Shown piece after piece: positions 19,791 to 28,284 of a stretch of 64,000 nucleotides of DNA. The stretch's first letter is position 1, and every line of letters begins with the position of its first letter. Both the position numbers and the translations under genes were made by a program. Below the pieces are notes generated by a model. It saw only the letters and a list, made by a program, of their open reading frames with translations. It was not told the origin of the DNA and made no database searches. The DNA is from an uncultured Gammaproteobacteria bacterium (GTDB lineage Bacteria > Pseudomonadota > Gammaproteobacteria > Arenicellales > CALHMG01): NCBI GenBank assembly GCA_938034705.1, contig CALHMG010000027.1, forward strand, positions 42,784-106,783, in the 5' to 3' direction.

Positions 19791-21440
19791 TTACAGGCTG
19801 GCGGCGAGTTTGCCGGCCGCTGCCGCCAGGTCGGTACCCGCTTCAACTCGTACGACACGTCGTTCGCGCGCCTGCAGCACCTGATAGTCACCCAGGGCCT
19901 GGCATGCGTTGAGTTGCCCGAACGTATAGGCTTCGCCCGGTATCGCAAGATCATCTTCGGTATCACTCGAAATCTGAACAAAAATGCCATTGGCCGCTCC
20001 ACCCTTGTGAAGCTGTCCGGTCGAGTGAAGAAAGCGCGGACCAAAACCGAGTGTTGCAGGCAAGCCAGACGTTGAGCCAAGCGCATCGCGAAGTTGTTCC
20101 AGCTGCTGTGCAGTAGCCGCATCGATCGCGCCATAGGCAAGCACCGCGATATAGTCGCCTGCGCCCGCCCAGTTCCTGATGGCTGCGGCAAAGTCCGACG
20201 CGCCAAAAAGCGCGAGACCGTCGTGGGTGCCGTCCGCGGTGCCCTTCTCGAGATCGTTTCCGGCTTCAACCAGCGCCAGCAGTTCGCCGGTCTTGTTCTT
20301 GCTTTCGGTAACGTTGGGTTCGTCAAACGGGTTGATGCCCATGACGACGCCGGCAACGGCCGTCGCGAGTTCCCATCGAAAAAACTCTGCGCCAAGATCC
20401 TCGGGGCCGCCAACCGTCCACTCGAACACCGGGTGACCGTCACCGCGAAGCCGCTGCGCCAGATCCGCCAGCGCCTTGTCACTTTCAAGCCGTGTGATGG
20501 CAAAGACACGATCGTCGTTGTAGGCGCTTCGGGACGCTTCGCCAGTAACCGGCAGGATTCCAACACCCTGTTTTCCCGTGCTCTCGGCAACGAGCTGCTC
20601 AATCCAGACACCCAGTGGTTCAAAGGGACTGCTTGCGAGCAGCGTCAGTTTGTCGCGACCAGCCTGTGCCAGCACGCCGAGCCCTATACCAAGATCCACG
20701 GCGGGACAGCCCGCTTCGACCGTGGCGGCATCGCTGTGTGACTTGAATGCGTTAGCGGTATTCACTAGCGCAGCGATATCGACACCACAGGCTGCGGCGG
20801 GTACCAGACCGAAGTAGCTCAACGCCGAATAGCGTCCGCCAATGTCTGACGGATTGACAAAGATTCTGGAGAATTTTCGTTCGCCGGCCTGCTGTTGAAG
20901 GTCTGATCCTTCGTCTGTGATCGCGATGAAGTGCTGACCGGCGTTGCCGCCATGACGTTGTTGCATCTTCTCGAAGAAGTAGTCGGCAAAGCAGCGTGTT
21001 TCGATCGTTGATCCGGACTTGCTCGCGACCACAAAGACCGTGTGATCTGGATCGATCGCACTTTCCACAGCGCTGATAGCGCCCGGATGAGTGTTGTCCA
21101 GCACATGCAGTCTGGGGGTTGAGTCACCGCGCTCAAAGACGTCGCGGCAGACTTCCGGCGCAAGACTGGAGCCGCCCATGCCGAGCAGCACGACGTCGGT
21201 GCAACCGTTGGCGACGAGGGTGTCAGCCCAGCTCACAATGTCACCGATCTGCCCGGTCGCCCACTGCGCGCAGTCTATCCAACCGAGTCGGTTTGCCACG
21301 GTGGCAATGACGGCTGGCTCGTCGGCCCACAGTGATGGATCGTGCTCACGCAGCCGAGGCAGCTCAGACTTGTAAAATTTGTGTCGGCGACTGCTGTGTG
21401 GTTCAGCAGGAACGTCTTGGCGCATGGTGTATGAAGTCAT
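19791..21440 (-). CDS. pgi: Glucose-6-phosphate isomerase of the Tal-PGI subtype, standalone
   Basis: VVLLGMGGSSLAPEV, ASKSGSTIET, GRYSALSYFGLVPAA, HSTGQLHKGGAANGIFVQI, IPGEAYTFGQLN. Confidence 0.85.
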   Translation of the reverse strand: MTSYTMRQDVPAEPHSSRRHKFYKSELPRLREHDPSLWADEPAVIATVANRLGWIDCAQWATGQIGDIVSWADTLVANGCTDVVLLGMGGSSLAPEVCRDVFERGDSTPRLHVLDNTHPGAISAVESAIDPDHTVFVVASKSGSTIETRCFADYFFEKMQQRHGGNAGQHFIAITDEGSDLQQQAGERKFSRIFVNPSDIGGRYSALSYFGLVPAAACGVDIAALVNTANAFKSHSDAATVEAGCPAVDLGIGLGVLAQAGRDKLTLLASSPFEPLGVWIEQLVAESTGKQGVGILPVTGEASRSAYNDDRVFAITRLESDKALADLAQRLRGDGHPVFEWTVGGPEDLGAEFFRWELATAVAGVVMGINPFDEPNVTESKNKTGELLALVEAGNDLEKGTADGTHDGLALFGASDFAAAIRNWAGAGDYIAVLAYGAIDAATAQQLEQLRDALGSTSGLPATLGFGPRFLHSTGQLHKGGAANGIFVQISSDTEDDLAIPGEAYTFGQLNACQALGDYQVLQARERRVVRVEAGTDLAAAAGKLAASL

Positions 21441-21654
21441 AGTTAGATTCGGTCGAAATGGTCGGGTCGGTGCTGCTCCAGTGTTACTTTAGACGGTGAT
21501 TGCAGTCTTGACCTCTTTTTGACGTAATGTCCGGCTGCGCGGTCACCGCCGGCCCCTCGTGCCGCTTACCGGTTGTTCAAGCAGTCAAGCGCGACGCGCC
21601 CGGGCTCGATTATACTGCGCCCTCGCGGGCCGACCGCGGTAACTTTGCAAACTC

Positions 21655-23193
21655 ATGAATCGTCTAAACACCGGCATATTCTCAATCGAATATCGCGCCA
21701 TCACTCTCGGGGTGCTGGTGGTGAGTCTGCTGTTGTCGGCCTGGGGGATCTGGGTCGACGACGTGATCAACAATGATGGCGTGGAGTATGTGCGCGCAGC
21801 CAGGCTGATAGAGGCCGGCGACATCGCAGGCTCGCTCAAGGTTTTCAAGTGGCCGGCCTATCCATCACTGCTTGCCTTAACGTCTACCGTCACGGGGCTC
21901 TCACACGAGTATTCGGCACACGTCGTTAACGCACTGTTTATCGGTGTGCTGTTACTCGCGTTCCTCGCAACCGTGCTTGAGCTTGGTGCAGATCGGCGAA
22001 CGTATATCGCCGCTGCGATCGTGATTTTGCTCGCACCCCGTATCAACGACTGGCGACCGTTTGTGATCCGGGACCCGGCGTATCTGGCTTTTTACACACT
22101 GGCAATGTTGTTCATGTTCAGGCAGATCAGATACGGAGGAATCGCCAACGGGTTAAAGAGTCTGGTCATGATGCTTGGCGCCGTGGCTTTTCGAATGGAA
22201 GGCATCGCATTTATCGTGCTGATGCCGCTGATGCTCGCGTTCAGTAACGCACAGAATCGATCGCGACGCGCGATGTTGATGCTCGCAGGCGGCGCGGCTT
22301 GTCTTGTACTCACCGCAGGCTTTGTCCTGTGGTTTGTTTCCCTTGGTGGTGGTTTGTCCGGCGCAAGAGAAGTCGAGACTCTGGGAGGTCTCTTTGCAAT
22401 ATCGTGGGAACAGCTCACGGCGACGCTTGCGGACAAACTCCATGTGATCGAAGAAGATCTGCTCGGAAAATATTCTGCGGACTATTCGGTAGCCGTGCTG
22501 CTGCTGACGCTTGTCGTCATCGTGTTCACCGAAGTCATCAAATCGGTGTCTCTGTGGACCGGGCTACTGGTGTTCTGGGCCTGGAGTCGCGACATGCTGT
22601 TTCCGGTGCAGGGTATGCGCAAGCCGTGGCTGCTGTTGCTGCTGGTTCACATGCTGGTGTTGATCATGTTCACACTGGTGAAGCTGTTTCTGAGTGAACG
22701 TTACTCGCTGGCGTTGACCGTAACGCTCCTGCTGGCGGCGCCATTCGGTTTGCTCGGGATCTATGAACTCTGGCGCCGAAACGTCAACAACGACCGAATG
22801 GTGCGCTATGCGTATCCGGTCCTGGTCTTTCTGATCGTTGTAGCCGGTATCGAAAGTCTTGGCCTGTTCACCGAGAAGCGTCACGTCAAGGCCGCCGGGC
22901 ACTGGGTCAGCGAGAACGCACGTCCCGGCGACCGTCTGTTTACCAACAGCAAGATTCTTGCTCACTACGCCGAACCGGCCAGCGCAGACGTCCGGGACGA
23001 ATGGCATCAGGTCATGTCGATGGTTCGCGCGGGGGACTGGAAGAACTACAGGTATCTCGCGATACGCGTGGGCCGACATAAAACGTTTCGGGCCGAGCGA
23101 TTGATTGACGCGATGAAATTAAAACCGCTTGAGCGATTCAAGAACGAGCGTGATGACCTGATTCTCGTGTTTCGAACGGCAGATACCGGCTAG
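21655..23193 (+). CDS. Polytopic membrane protein, GT-C/PMT-like glycosyltransferase candidate
   Basis: Many hydrophobic segments; NNDGVEYVRAARLI motif and RDPAYLAFYTLA loop. Confidence 0.6.
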   Translation: MNRLNTGIFSIEYRAITLGVLVVSLLLSAWGIWVDDVINNDGVEYVRAARLIEAGDIAGSLKVFKWPAYPSLLALTSTVTGLSHEYSAHVVNALFIGVLLLAFLATVLELGADRRTYIAAAIVILLAPRINDWRPFVIRDPAYLAFYTLAMLFMFRQIRYGGIANGLKSLVMMLGAVAFRMEGIAFIVLMPLMLAFSNAQNRSRRAMLMLAGGAACLVLTAGFVLWFVSLGGGLSGAREVETLGGLFAISWEQLTATLADKLHVIEEDLLGKYSADYSVAVLLLTLVVIVFTEVIKSVSLWTGLLVFWAWSRDMLFPVQGMRKPWLLLLLVHMLVLIMFTLVKLFLSERYSLALTVTLLLAAPFGLLGIYELWRRNVNNDRMVRYAYPVLVFLIVVAGIESLGLFTEKRHVKAAGHWVSENARPGDRLFTNSKILAHYAEPASADVRDEWHQVMSMVRAGDWKNYRYLAIRVGRHKTFRAERLIDAMKLKPLERFKNERDDLILVFRTADTG

Positions 23194-23930
23194 CGGTCGA
23201 GTATGGCCTGCAGCCGACTTTCAAACGTCTGGTGAATTTCGCTGGCGCTATCGAAGTTTCTCAGAAACCGGCGCCTGTCACGGGCGATTCTCGCAGTGTG
23301 CAGCGATTCATTCTGATAGTGGCGGGTGCTGTCGAGGTCGAGAAGATAGACGCGGCGTTTGTGAATCAGCCAGTTGGTTGCCTTGGTGTCTCCGTGGGCA
23401 ATGCGCGCCTGCTTGAGGCGAGAAAAGACCTGTTCAACCTGTTCGACAACGGGCTCGTCCTCTTGGTCGAGCGTCGTACGATTCGCAAACCAGTCCGAGA
23501 GCAGCATGCCAGGCAGGTACTCACACAGGTACCACGAGCGCAGTTTGACCGGTCCAAGGCAGTGCTCGACCGCTGCGATTGGCTGCGGGGTAAGAATGCC
23601 TGCGTCGAGTAAACGGTGCGCGTTGCGATAGCAGTGCTCTGCGCGGGATACGCGCAGCGATCGCTTCAGGGCGTGTTGTAACCCCTTGGTGTTGTAGCGT
23701 TTCACAACGACCGCACGACCATCGAAAGACGTAACGCCTACCGTGGATGTCCGGTCGTCCTTTAATATTTCGAGCCCCTGGCGCTGGCAGAACCGGTCTG
23801 GATCGATCATGAAGCGATCTACCGCCTGGGTGGCGACAGGCACATGACTCAGCAGTCGACGTCGCAGCGAACGGTGTTCGTGCGAGACCGCGGGCCCTGC
23901 TGGTGAGTGGACTGGCGACACGGCACTCAT
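23190..23930 (-). CDS. LPS-core WaaP/Kdo-kinase-like protein kinase fold
   Basis: VVVKRYN, RSWYLCEYLPG, IAHGDTKATNWLI, VYLLDLDST; ATGA overlap with the upstream gene. Confidence 0.8.
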   Translation of the reverse strand: MSAVSPVHSPAGPAVSHEHRSLRRRLLSHVPVATQAVDRFMIDPDRFCQRQGLEILKDDRTSTVGVTSFDGRAVVVKRYNTKGLQHALKRSLRVSRAEHCYRNAHRLLDAGILTPQPIAAVEHCLGPVKLRSWYLCEYLPGMLLSDWFANRTTLDQEDEPVVEQVEQVFSRLKQARIAHGDTKATNWLIHKRRVYLLDLDSTRHYQNESLHTARIARDRRRFLRNFDSASEIHQTFESRLQAILDR

Positions 23931-26026
23931 GTGACGTCAACGGATTCCTGACGCGAATTTTCCGCGCTCTGGCGAGCCCGTCGGCGGGCGGCGCGGCGGG
24001 CCTCCGTCTGGTACAGGGTTTTCGCCTTGCTGTCGACGCGTGTCCAGAACCCATGTTCGTTTTCCAGAATCTCACGCAAAGGCTTGGCGCGGTAAGCGCG
24101 CATGAAACGAAACAGGTCGCGCTGGCTGAGGCCGATCTCCATGCTCGAGTAATAAAGTCCGGCGATGTCTTTGATGATCCACCGTTGCGGTGTGCGTTTG
24201 CGAAGTTGCATACGGTGCAGATCGATGACAAAGAGACGTGAACTGTCGTCTACAACAATGGGTTCAGACGGCGTCTGGGAGTTGACGGTGGCGCGGGACT
24301 CGGCGTGATTTTGCGTGTCGTCGCCTTTGAGCAGGAAGTGACAGAGATAAAAGTCACGATGATTGGCACCGCTTGAGTGTAACGCTCTGCCGATACTGGC
24401 GACCTTATTGATAAGCCAGCGCTTGGTTTTCAGCGCCTCACCGCGCCGCGGCGGGTTTTCGTTCCAGCTGCGGCAGTAGTCTTCGAGGCTGATGGCAGAC
24501 GCGATCTCGTCCGTAAGGATAAATGAGTGGCGGCGAGCGGGATTGCCGGCGCTCGTGCCGTAGCCTGCGACATCGAGGGTGTCTATACCCAGACGCTTAA
24601 GCCAGTGAATGCCGTGCCATTCGTTTGTCGCGCCAAGAACGGGGAGTCTGAAGTAGGCGATGTTCTTGATGATTTCGCGCCAGCCGACACCGGTATGCGC
24701 TTTGAGGAAATAACCTGACCCTGATCCGTTGTCGCTTTCGAATCTGATTGTCTTGCGACCGGGCGCTTCGCGAAAGGTTTCGCCATGCAGTGCCATGATT
24801 TGTTCAATATTCGCGTCGTCGCCAAGAAGTTCGCGGATGTCATCGCGCAGATACAGCGAGTTTTTGTCCGTGATGTCTTCCACGACGGGTGGCGGAACAT
24901 CTGCGCGCTTGCGCGCCCAGTTCTCGATCTGATCGGCTGCGCTCTCGGGCATTCGATAAAGATCAGGGTCCTGACTGTAGGCTAGGCCGTTATCGCGCCA
25001 CGCAGGCATCGAACTGGACTCGAGCATCTGGGCCAGTCGCGAGTTGAGTCTGTCCTGGGAAAACGGTGACTTGAGAACCATGCCCGCGTTGGCACGCGTG
25101 ACGTGTGACGCATAGCCACACACGTCGGTGGTCAGTACTGGAAGCCCGGCGGTGATCGCCTCAAGCAGTACCGTGCCGGTATTTTCGCTGTACGCGGGAT
25201 GGATCAACAGATCTCCTGCAAACATCAGCTCGGCGATGTCATCACGGCCGCCCAGAAACCGCACCTTCGTCGCGAGGCCCAGGCTCTGCGCAAGGCGTCT
25301 GTAGCTTGATTCGTTGTCCTGACCGACGACAAACAGATTCACTCTGTCGAGCAGCGCTGGCGGCAGTGCTGCGGTAGCGCGAATGGCTCGATCGAGTCCC
25401 TTGGTTCTGAAGCCGGACCCGATAAAGAAAAGTGCCAGATCGTTCGGCGCGACTTCGAGCCTGGCACGCATGCTGTTTCTGATTTGCTCGCGGTCACCGT
25501 CGAGCAGACGCTGTCGATCCAGCGTTGGCGGTAACAGATGAAACCGACTTTCAGGTGTCGCGTAGTAATTCTGATAAACGTCCTTCTCACGTTCTGATAG
25601 CGACAGGATGCCGGTTTTGCTCTGAACGCCGAAGACAGCGCGCTCAAAGCCCGCCATGTTGTGGTAGCGCGGAGTCAGGCGATACAGGACAGGATATTTC
25701 GGTAGCGCGCGGCCGATGTAGCAATAGTCAGCGCCGTAGTACAGATCGAGCCCGGGCATTTTGTTGAAGCCGATGACGGCATCAAAGTCATGCTTCGCCA
25801 GTTCCTGTCGAAGCCGTCGATGGAACAGTGCATTTTGCGAGTGATTCATCCAGCGATGCGTTGGCAGCAGCGTGACGTCGATATTATCCGGACGGTCACC
25901 GTCCCACTCCGCTGCGAACACACTGACATCGTGGCCGCGTTGCTTGCACTCAAGTACCACACGCAGGAAATCCCGCGACAGGCCGCTATAGGGAAAGTAC
26001 TTGAAAAGACAGAAAGCGAGCTTCAT
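23927..26026 (-). CDS. WaaG-like LPS glucosyltransferase fused to WaaP-like heptose kinase (single ORF)
   Basis: N-term MKLAFCLFKYFPYSGLSRDFLRV...VIGFNKMPGLDLYYGADYCY...LLEAITAGLPVLTTDVCGYA (WaaG); C-term GYFLKAHTGVGWREIIKN...NHRDFYLCHFLL...VIDLHRMQLRKRTPQRWIIKDIAGLYYSSM (WaaP). Confidence 0.9.
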   Translation of the reverse strand: MKLAFCLFKYFPYSGLSRDFLRVVLECKQRGHDVSVFAAEWDGDRPDNIDVTLLPTHRWMNHSQNALFHRRLRQELAKHDFDAVIGFNKMPGLDLYYGADYCYIGRALPKYPVLYRLTPRYHNMAGFERAVFGVQSKTGILSLSEREKDVYQNYYATPESRFHLLPPTLDRQRLLDGDREQIRNSMRARLEVAPNDLALFFIGSGFRTKGLDRAIRATAALPPALLDRVNLFVVGQDNESSYRRLAQSLGLATKVRFLGGRDDIAELMFAGDLLIHPAYSENTGTVLLEAITAGLPVLTTDVCGYASHVTRANAGMVLKSPFSQDRLNSRLAQMLESSSMPAWRDNGLAYSQDPDLYRMPESAADQIENWARKRADVPPPVVEDITDKNSLYLRDDIRELLGDDANIEQIMALHGETFREAPGRKTIRFESDNGSGSGYFLKAHTGVGWREIIKNIAYFRLPVLGATNEWHGIHWLKRLGIDTLDVAGYGTSAGNPARRHSFILTDEIASAISLEDYCRSWNENPPRRGEALKTKRWLINKVASIGRALHSSGANHRDFYLCHFLLKGDDTQNHAESRATVNSQTPSEPIVVDDSSRLFVIDLHRMQLRKRTPQRWIIKDIAGLYYSSMEIGLSQRDLFRFMRAYRAKPLREILENEHGFWTRVDSKAKTLYQTEARRAARRRARQSAENSRQESVDVT

Positions 26027-26167
26027 TGAGCGAGTGAGAAAAACCGGCTGTGCGTGAAGCCGCTTTAAACACAGCCGAACGCATGGGTGATGCGCTGTAG
26101 TATACGTTTGCGCGCACACATTGCATCCGCAAGTCTGTACGGGTGATATGCAAACGATGAGTAAAAC

Positions 26168-27241
26168 TCAGCCGCGGCCGTTCTTTTCCCATTCAACAGC
26201 CGACCTGCAGATCAGCTCAAGGTCGTCAAATTTCGGCGAAAAGCCCAACGACTCCTTGATTCGGGTATTTGCGGCAACCAGCTCTGGCGGGTCGCCGGCG
26301 CGCCTCGGTCCATCGTCGACCTGAAAGTCGACGCCGCTGACACGCTTCACCGTGTCGAGAACTTCGCGAACGCTGTATCCGTGTCCATAGCCGCAGTTAT
26401 AGACATCGGAGCCGCCACCGTCGAGCAGATGCGAAAGTGCAGCAAGGTGTGCGGCAGCCAGATCCTCAACGTGAATGTAGTCACGGATGCATGTGCCATC
26501 GGGCGTGTCGTAATCATCGCCAAAAACCGTCACGTTATCCCGGGTGCCGGCCGCAGCCTGGCTGGCGATCTTTATCAGATGGGTCGCCGCCGGCGTGGCC
26601 TGTCCGAGCTCACCACTTGAGTGAGCGCCGGCGACGTTGAAGTAACGCAGCGCGACGTGTTTGAACTTTGAATTGCTTAGCGACACATCTCGCAAGAGCC
26701 ATTCGGTGATGAGCTTGGTCGCGCCGTAAGGGTTAATGGGACTAAGCGGGAGATCTTCGTGTGCCGGAATTTCCGGCGGCATGCCATACACCGCGGCGCT
26801 GGAGGAGAAAATAAAATTGTTTACGTCGTTTGCGACGCATTGTTCGACCAGGGTCTGCGACACGCGAACGTTGTTGCCGTAATACTTAAGCGGGTTTTCG
26901 ACAGACTCCGGAACAACGATGTGACCGGCAAAGTGTATGACCGCATCTATGGGGCGTGACTCGAAGATGCCGCTGATAACCGCGGGATCGCCGGCGTCGC
27001 CTTCAACGAACGTCGCGCCGTCGGCAATCGCCCATGCGTGTCCTGAATAAAGATTATCGACGACCGTGACCTCAAAACCGGACTCTCTGAGCAGCCTCGA
27101 CGTGTGTGATCCGATATAGCCGGCGCCGCCGGTGACAAGAACATGAGGCGAGGCGTTTGATGTTGCGTTGATGGCTTCAGTCCTCTTCGAGTTGGTTGGT
27201 AGCCTGATCAGCCTGGGGCAATTGTTGCGCCGCTGGCGCAA
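26168..27241 (-). CDS. galE: UDP-glucose 4-epimerase (start codon uncertain)
   Basis: VLVTGGAGYIGSHTSRLL, SSSAAVYG, INPYGATKLITEWLL, NCGYGHGYSVREVLD; 27241 is TTG, alternative ATC at 27172 has SD AGAGGA. Confidence 0.93.
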   Translation of the reverse strand: MRQRRNNCPRLIRLPTNSKRTEAINATSNASPHVLVTGGAGYIGSHTSRLLRESGFEVTVVDNLYSGHAWAIADGATFVEGDAGDPAVISGIFESRPIDAVIHFAGHIVVPESVENPLKYYGNNVRVSQTLVEQCVANDVNNFIFSSSAAVYGMPPEIPAHEDLPLSPINPYGATKLITEWLLRDVSLSNSKFKHVALRYFNVAGAHSSGELGQATPAATHLIKIASQAAAGTRDNVTVFGDDYDTPDGTCIRDYIHVEDLAAAHLAALSHLLDGGGSDVYNCGYGHGYSVREVLDTVKRVSGVDFQVDDGPRRAGDPPELVAANTRIKESLGFSPKFDDLELICRSAVEWEKNGRG

Positions 27242-28247
27242 TCGCGTCCAGTGCGGTGATCACAAGATCGGGGTGCAGCTTGTTCAGGCAGTCCATGTGT
27301 TCGAGCGGACACTCGCGTTTAAAACACGGTCGACACTCGAGTTCGATACTGACACTTTGAGCCAGGGTCGACAGTGGTGGTGTCATCGTTGGCGACGTTG
27401 AGCCATAGACGGCTGCGACAGGAAGTCCGAGCGCCGCCGCTACGTGCATCAAGCCGGAGTCGTTGGTGACGACAGCGTCGCAACCGGACAGCAGATCTAT
27501 CGCGTCTTCAAGGCGTGTGTCGCCAGCGAGATCGCGACCACGGCCGTCTATCATTCGATTGATTGTCGCGGTGACGTCGGCGTCTTTTTCGGATCCAAAC
27601 AGCCACACCTGCCAGCCGGCCTCAAGTCGGCGCTTTGCAACTTCGGCAAAGTGGGATTCAGGCCAACGCTTTGATGCGCCGAATTCTGCACCGGGTGCCA
27701 GGGCGAGCACCGGAGCGTCACTGCCGCCGAGGCCGAATCTCGCGCACGCGGATGCGAATGCATCAGCCGGTGGTTGCAGCCGCGGGATGGGCGGGTGTTG
27801 GGGTGGTTCTTCGTCGGCTTCACCAGCGAGGGAGACAAAACGTTGCACCGTTAACGGTAGCGCCTGCTTGTCGAGTTTGCGCAGGTCATTCAAAAGTCCG
27901 TAACGCTGCTCGCCGACGAAGCCCGTGCGTGTCGGGATTCTGGCAAAAAACGGCACCAGCGCGGCTTTGATCGAGTTAGGCAAAACGATCGCGTGATCGT
28001 ACCCCTGTCGAATAAGGCTACGGCCGAGTCGGCGCCGCGCCGCCAGTTTCAGCTCGCCATGGCCGAACGGTGACGCAATCGCGCTGGCGACTTCGGGCAT
28101 GCGATCGAGCAGGGGACGGGTCCAGGCAGGTGCGAGGACGTCGATATGGGCGGCTGAATCCATCGACTTCAGCGTCATGAACAGACTCTGTGCCATGACC
28201 ATGTCGCCCACCCAGGCGGGGCCTACGATGAGATAACGGTTCGCCAT
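27177..28247 (-). CDS. waaF: ADP-heptose:LPS heptosyltransferase II
   Basis: RYLIVGPAWVGDMVMAQSLF, LAPGAEFGASKRWP, VTNDSGLMHVAAALGLPVAAVYGSTSP. Confidence 0.95.
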   Translation of the reverse strand: MANRYLIVGPAWVGDMVMAQSLFMTLKSMDSAAHIDVLAPAWTRPLLDRMPEVASAIASPFGHGELKLAARRRLGRSLIRQGYDHAIVLPNSIKAALVPFFARIPTRTGFVGEQRYGLLNDLRKLDKQALPLTVQRFVSLAGEADEEPPQHPPIPRLQPPADAFASACARFGLGGSDAPVLALAPGAEFGASKRWPESHFAEVAKRRLEAGWQVWLFGSEKDADVTATINRMIDGRGRDLAGDTRLEDAIDLLSGCDAVVTNDSGLMHVAAALGLPVAAVYGSTSPTMTPPLSTLAQSVSIELECRPCFKRECPLEHMDCLNKLHPDLVITALDAIAPAAQQLPQADQATNQLEED

Positions 28248-28284
28248 GGAAGCGGAGTTTAGCGCGCCTTGGTGGACCGCTGGG

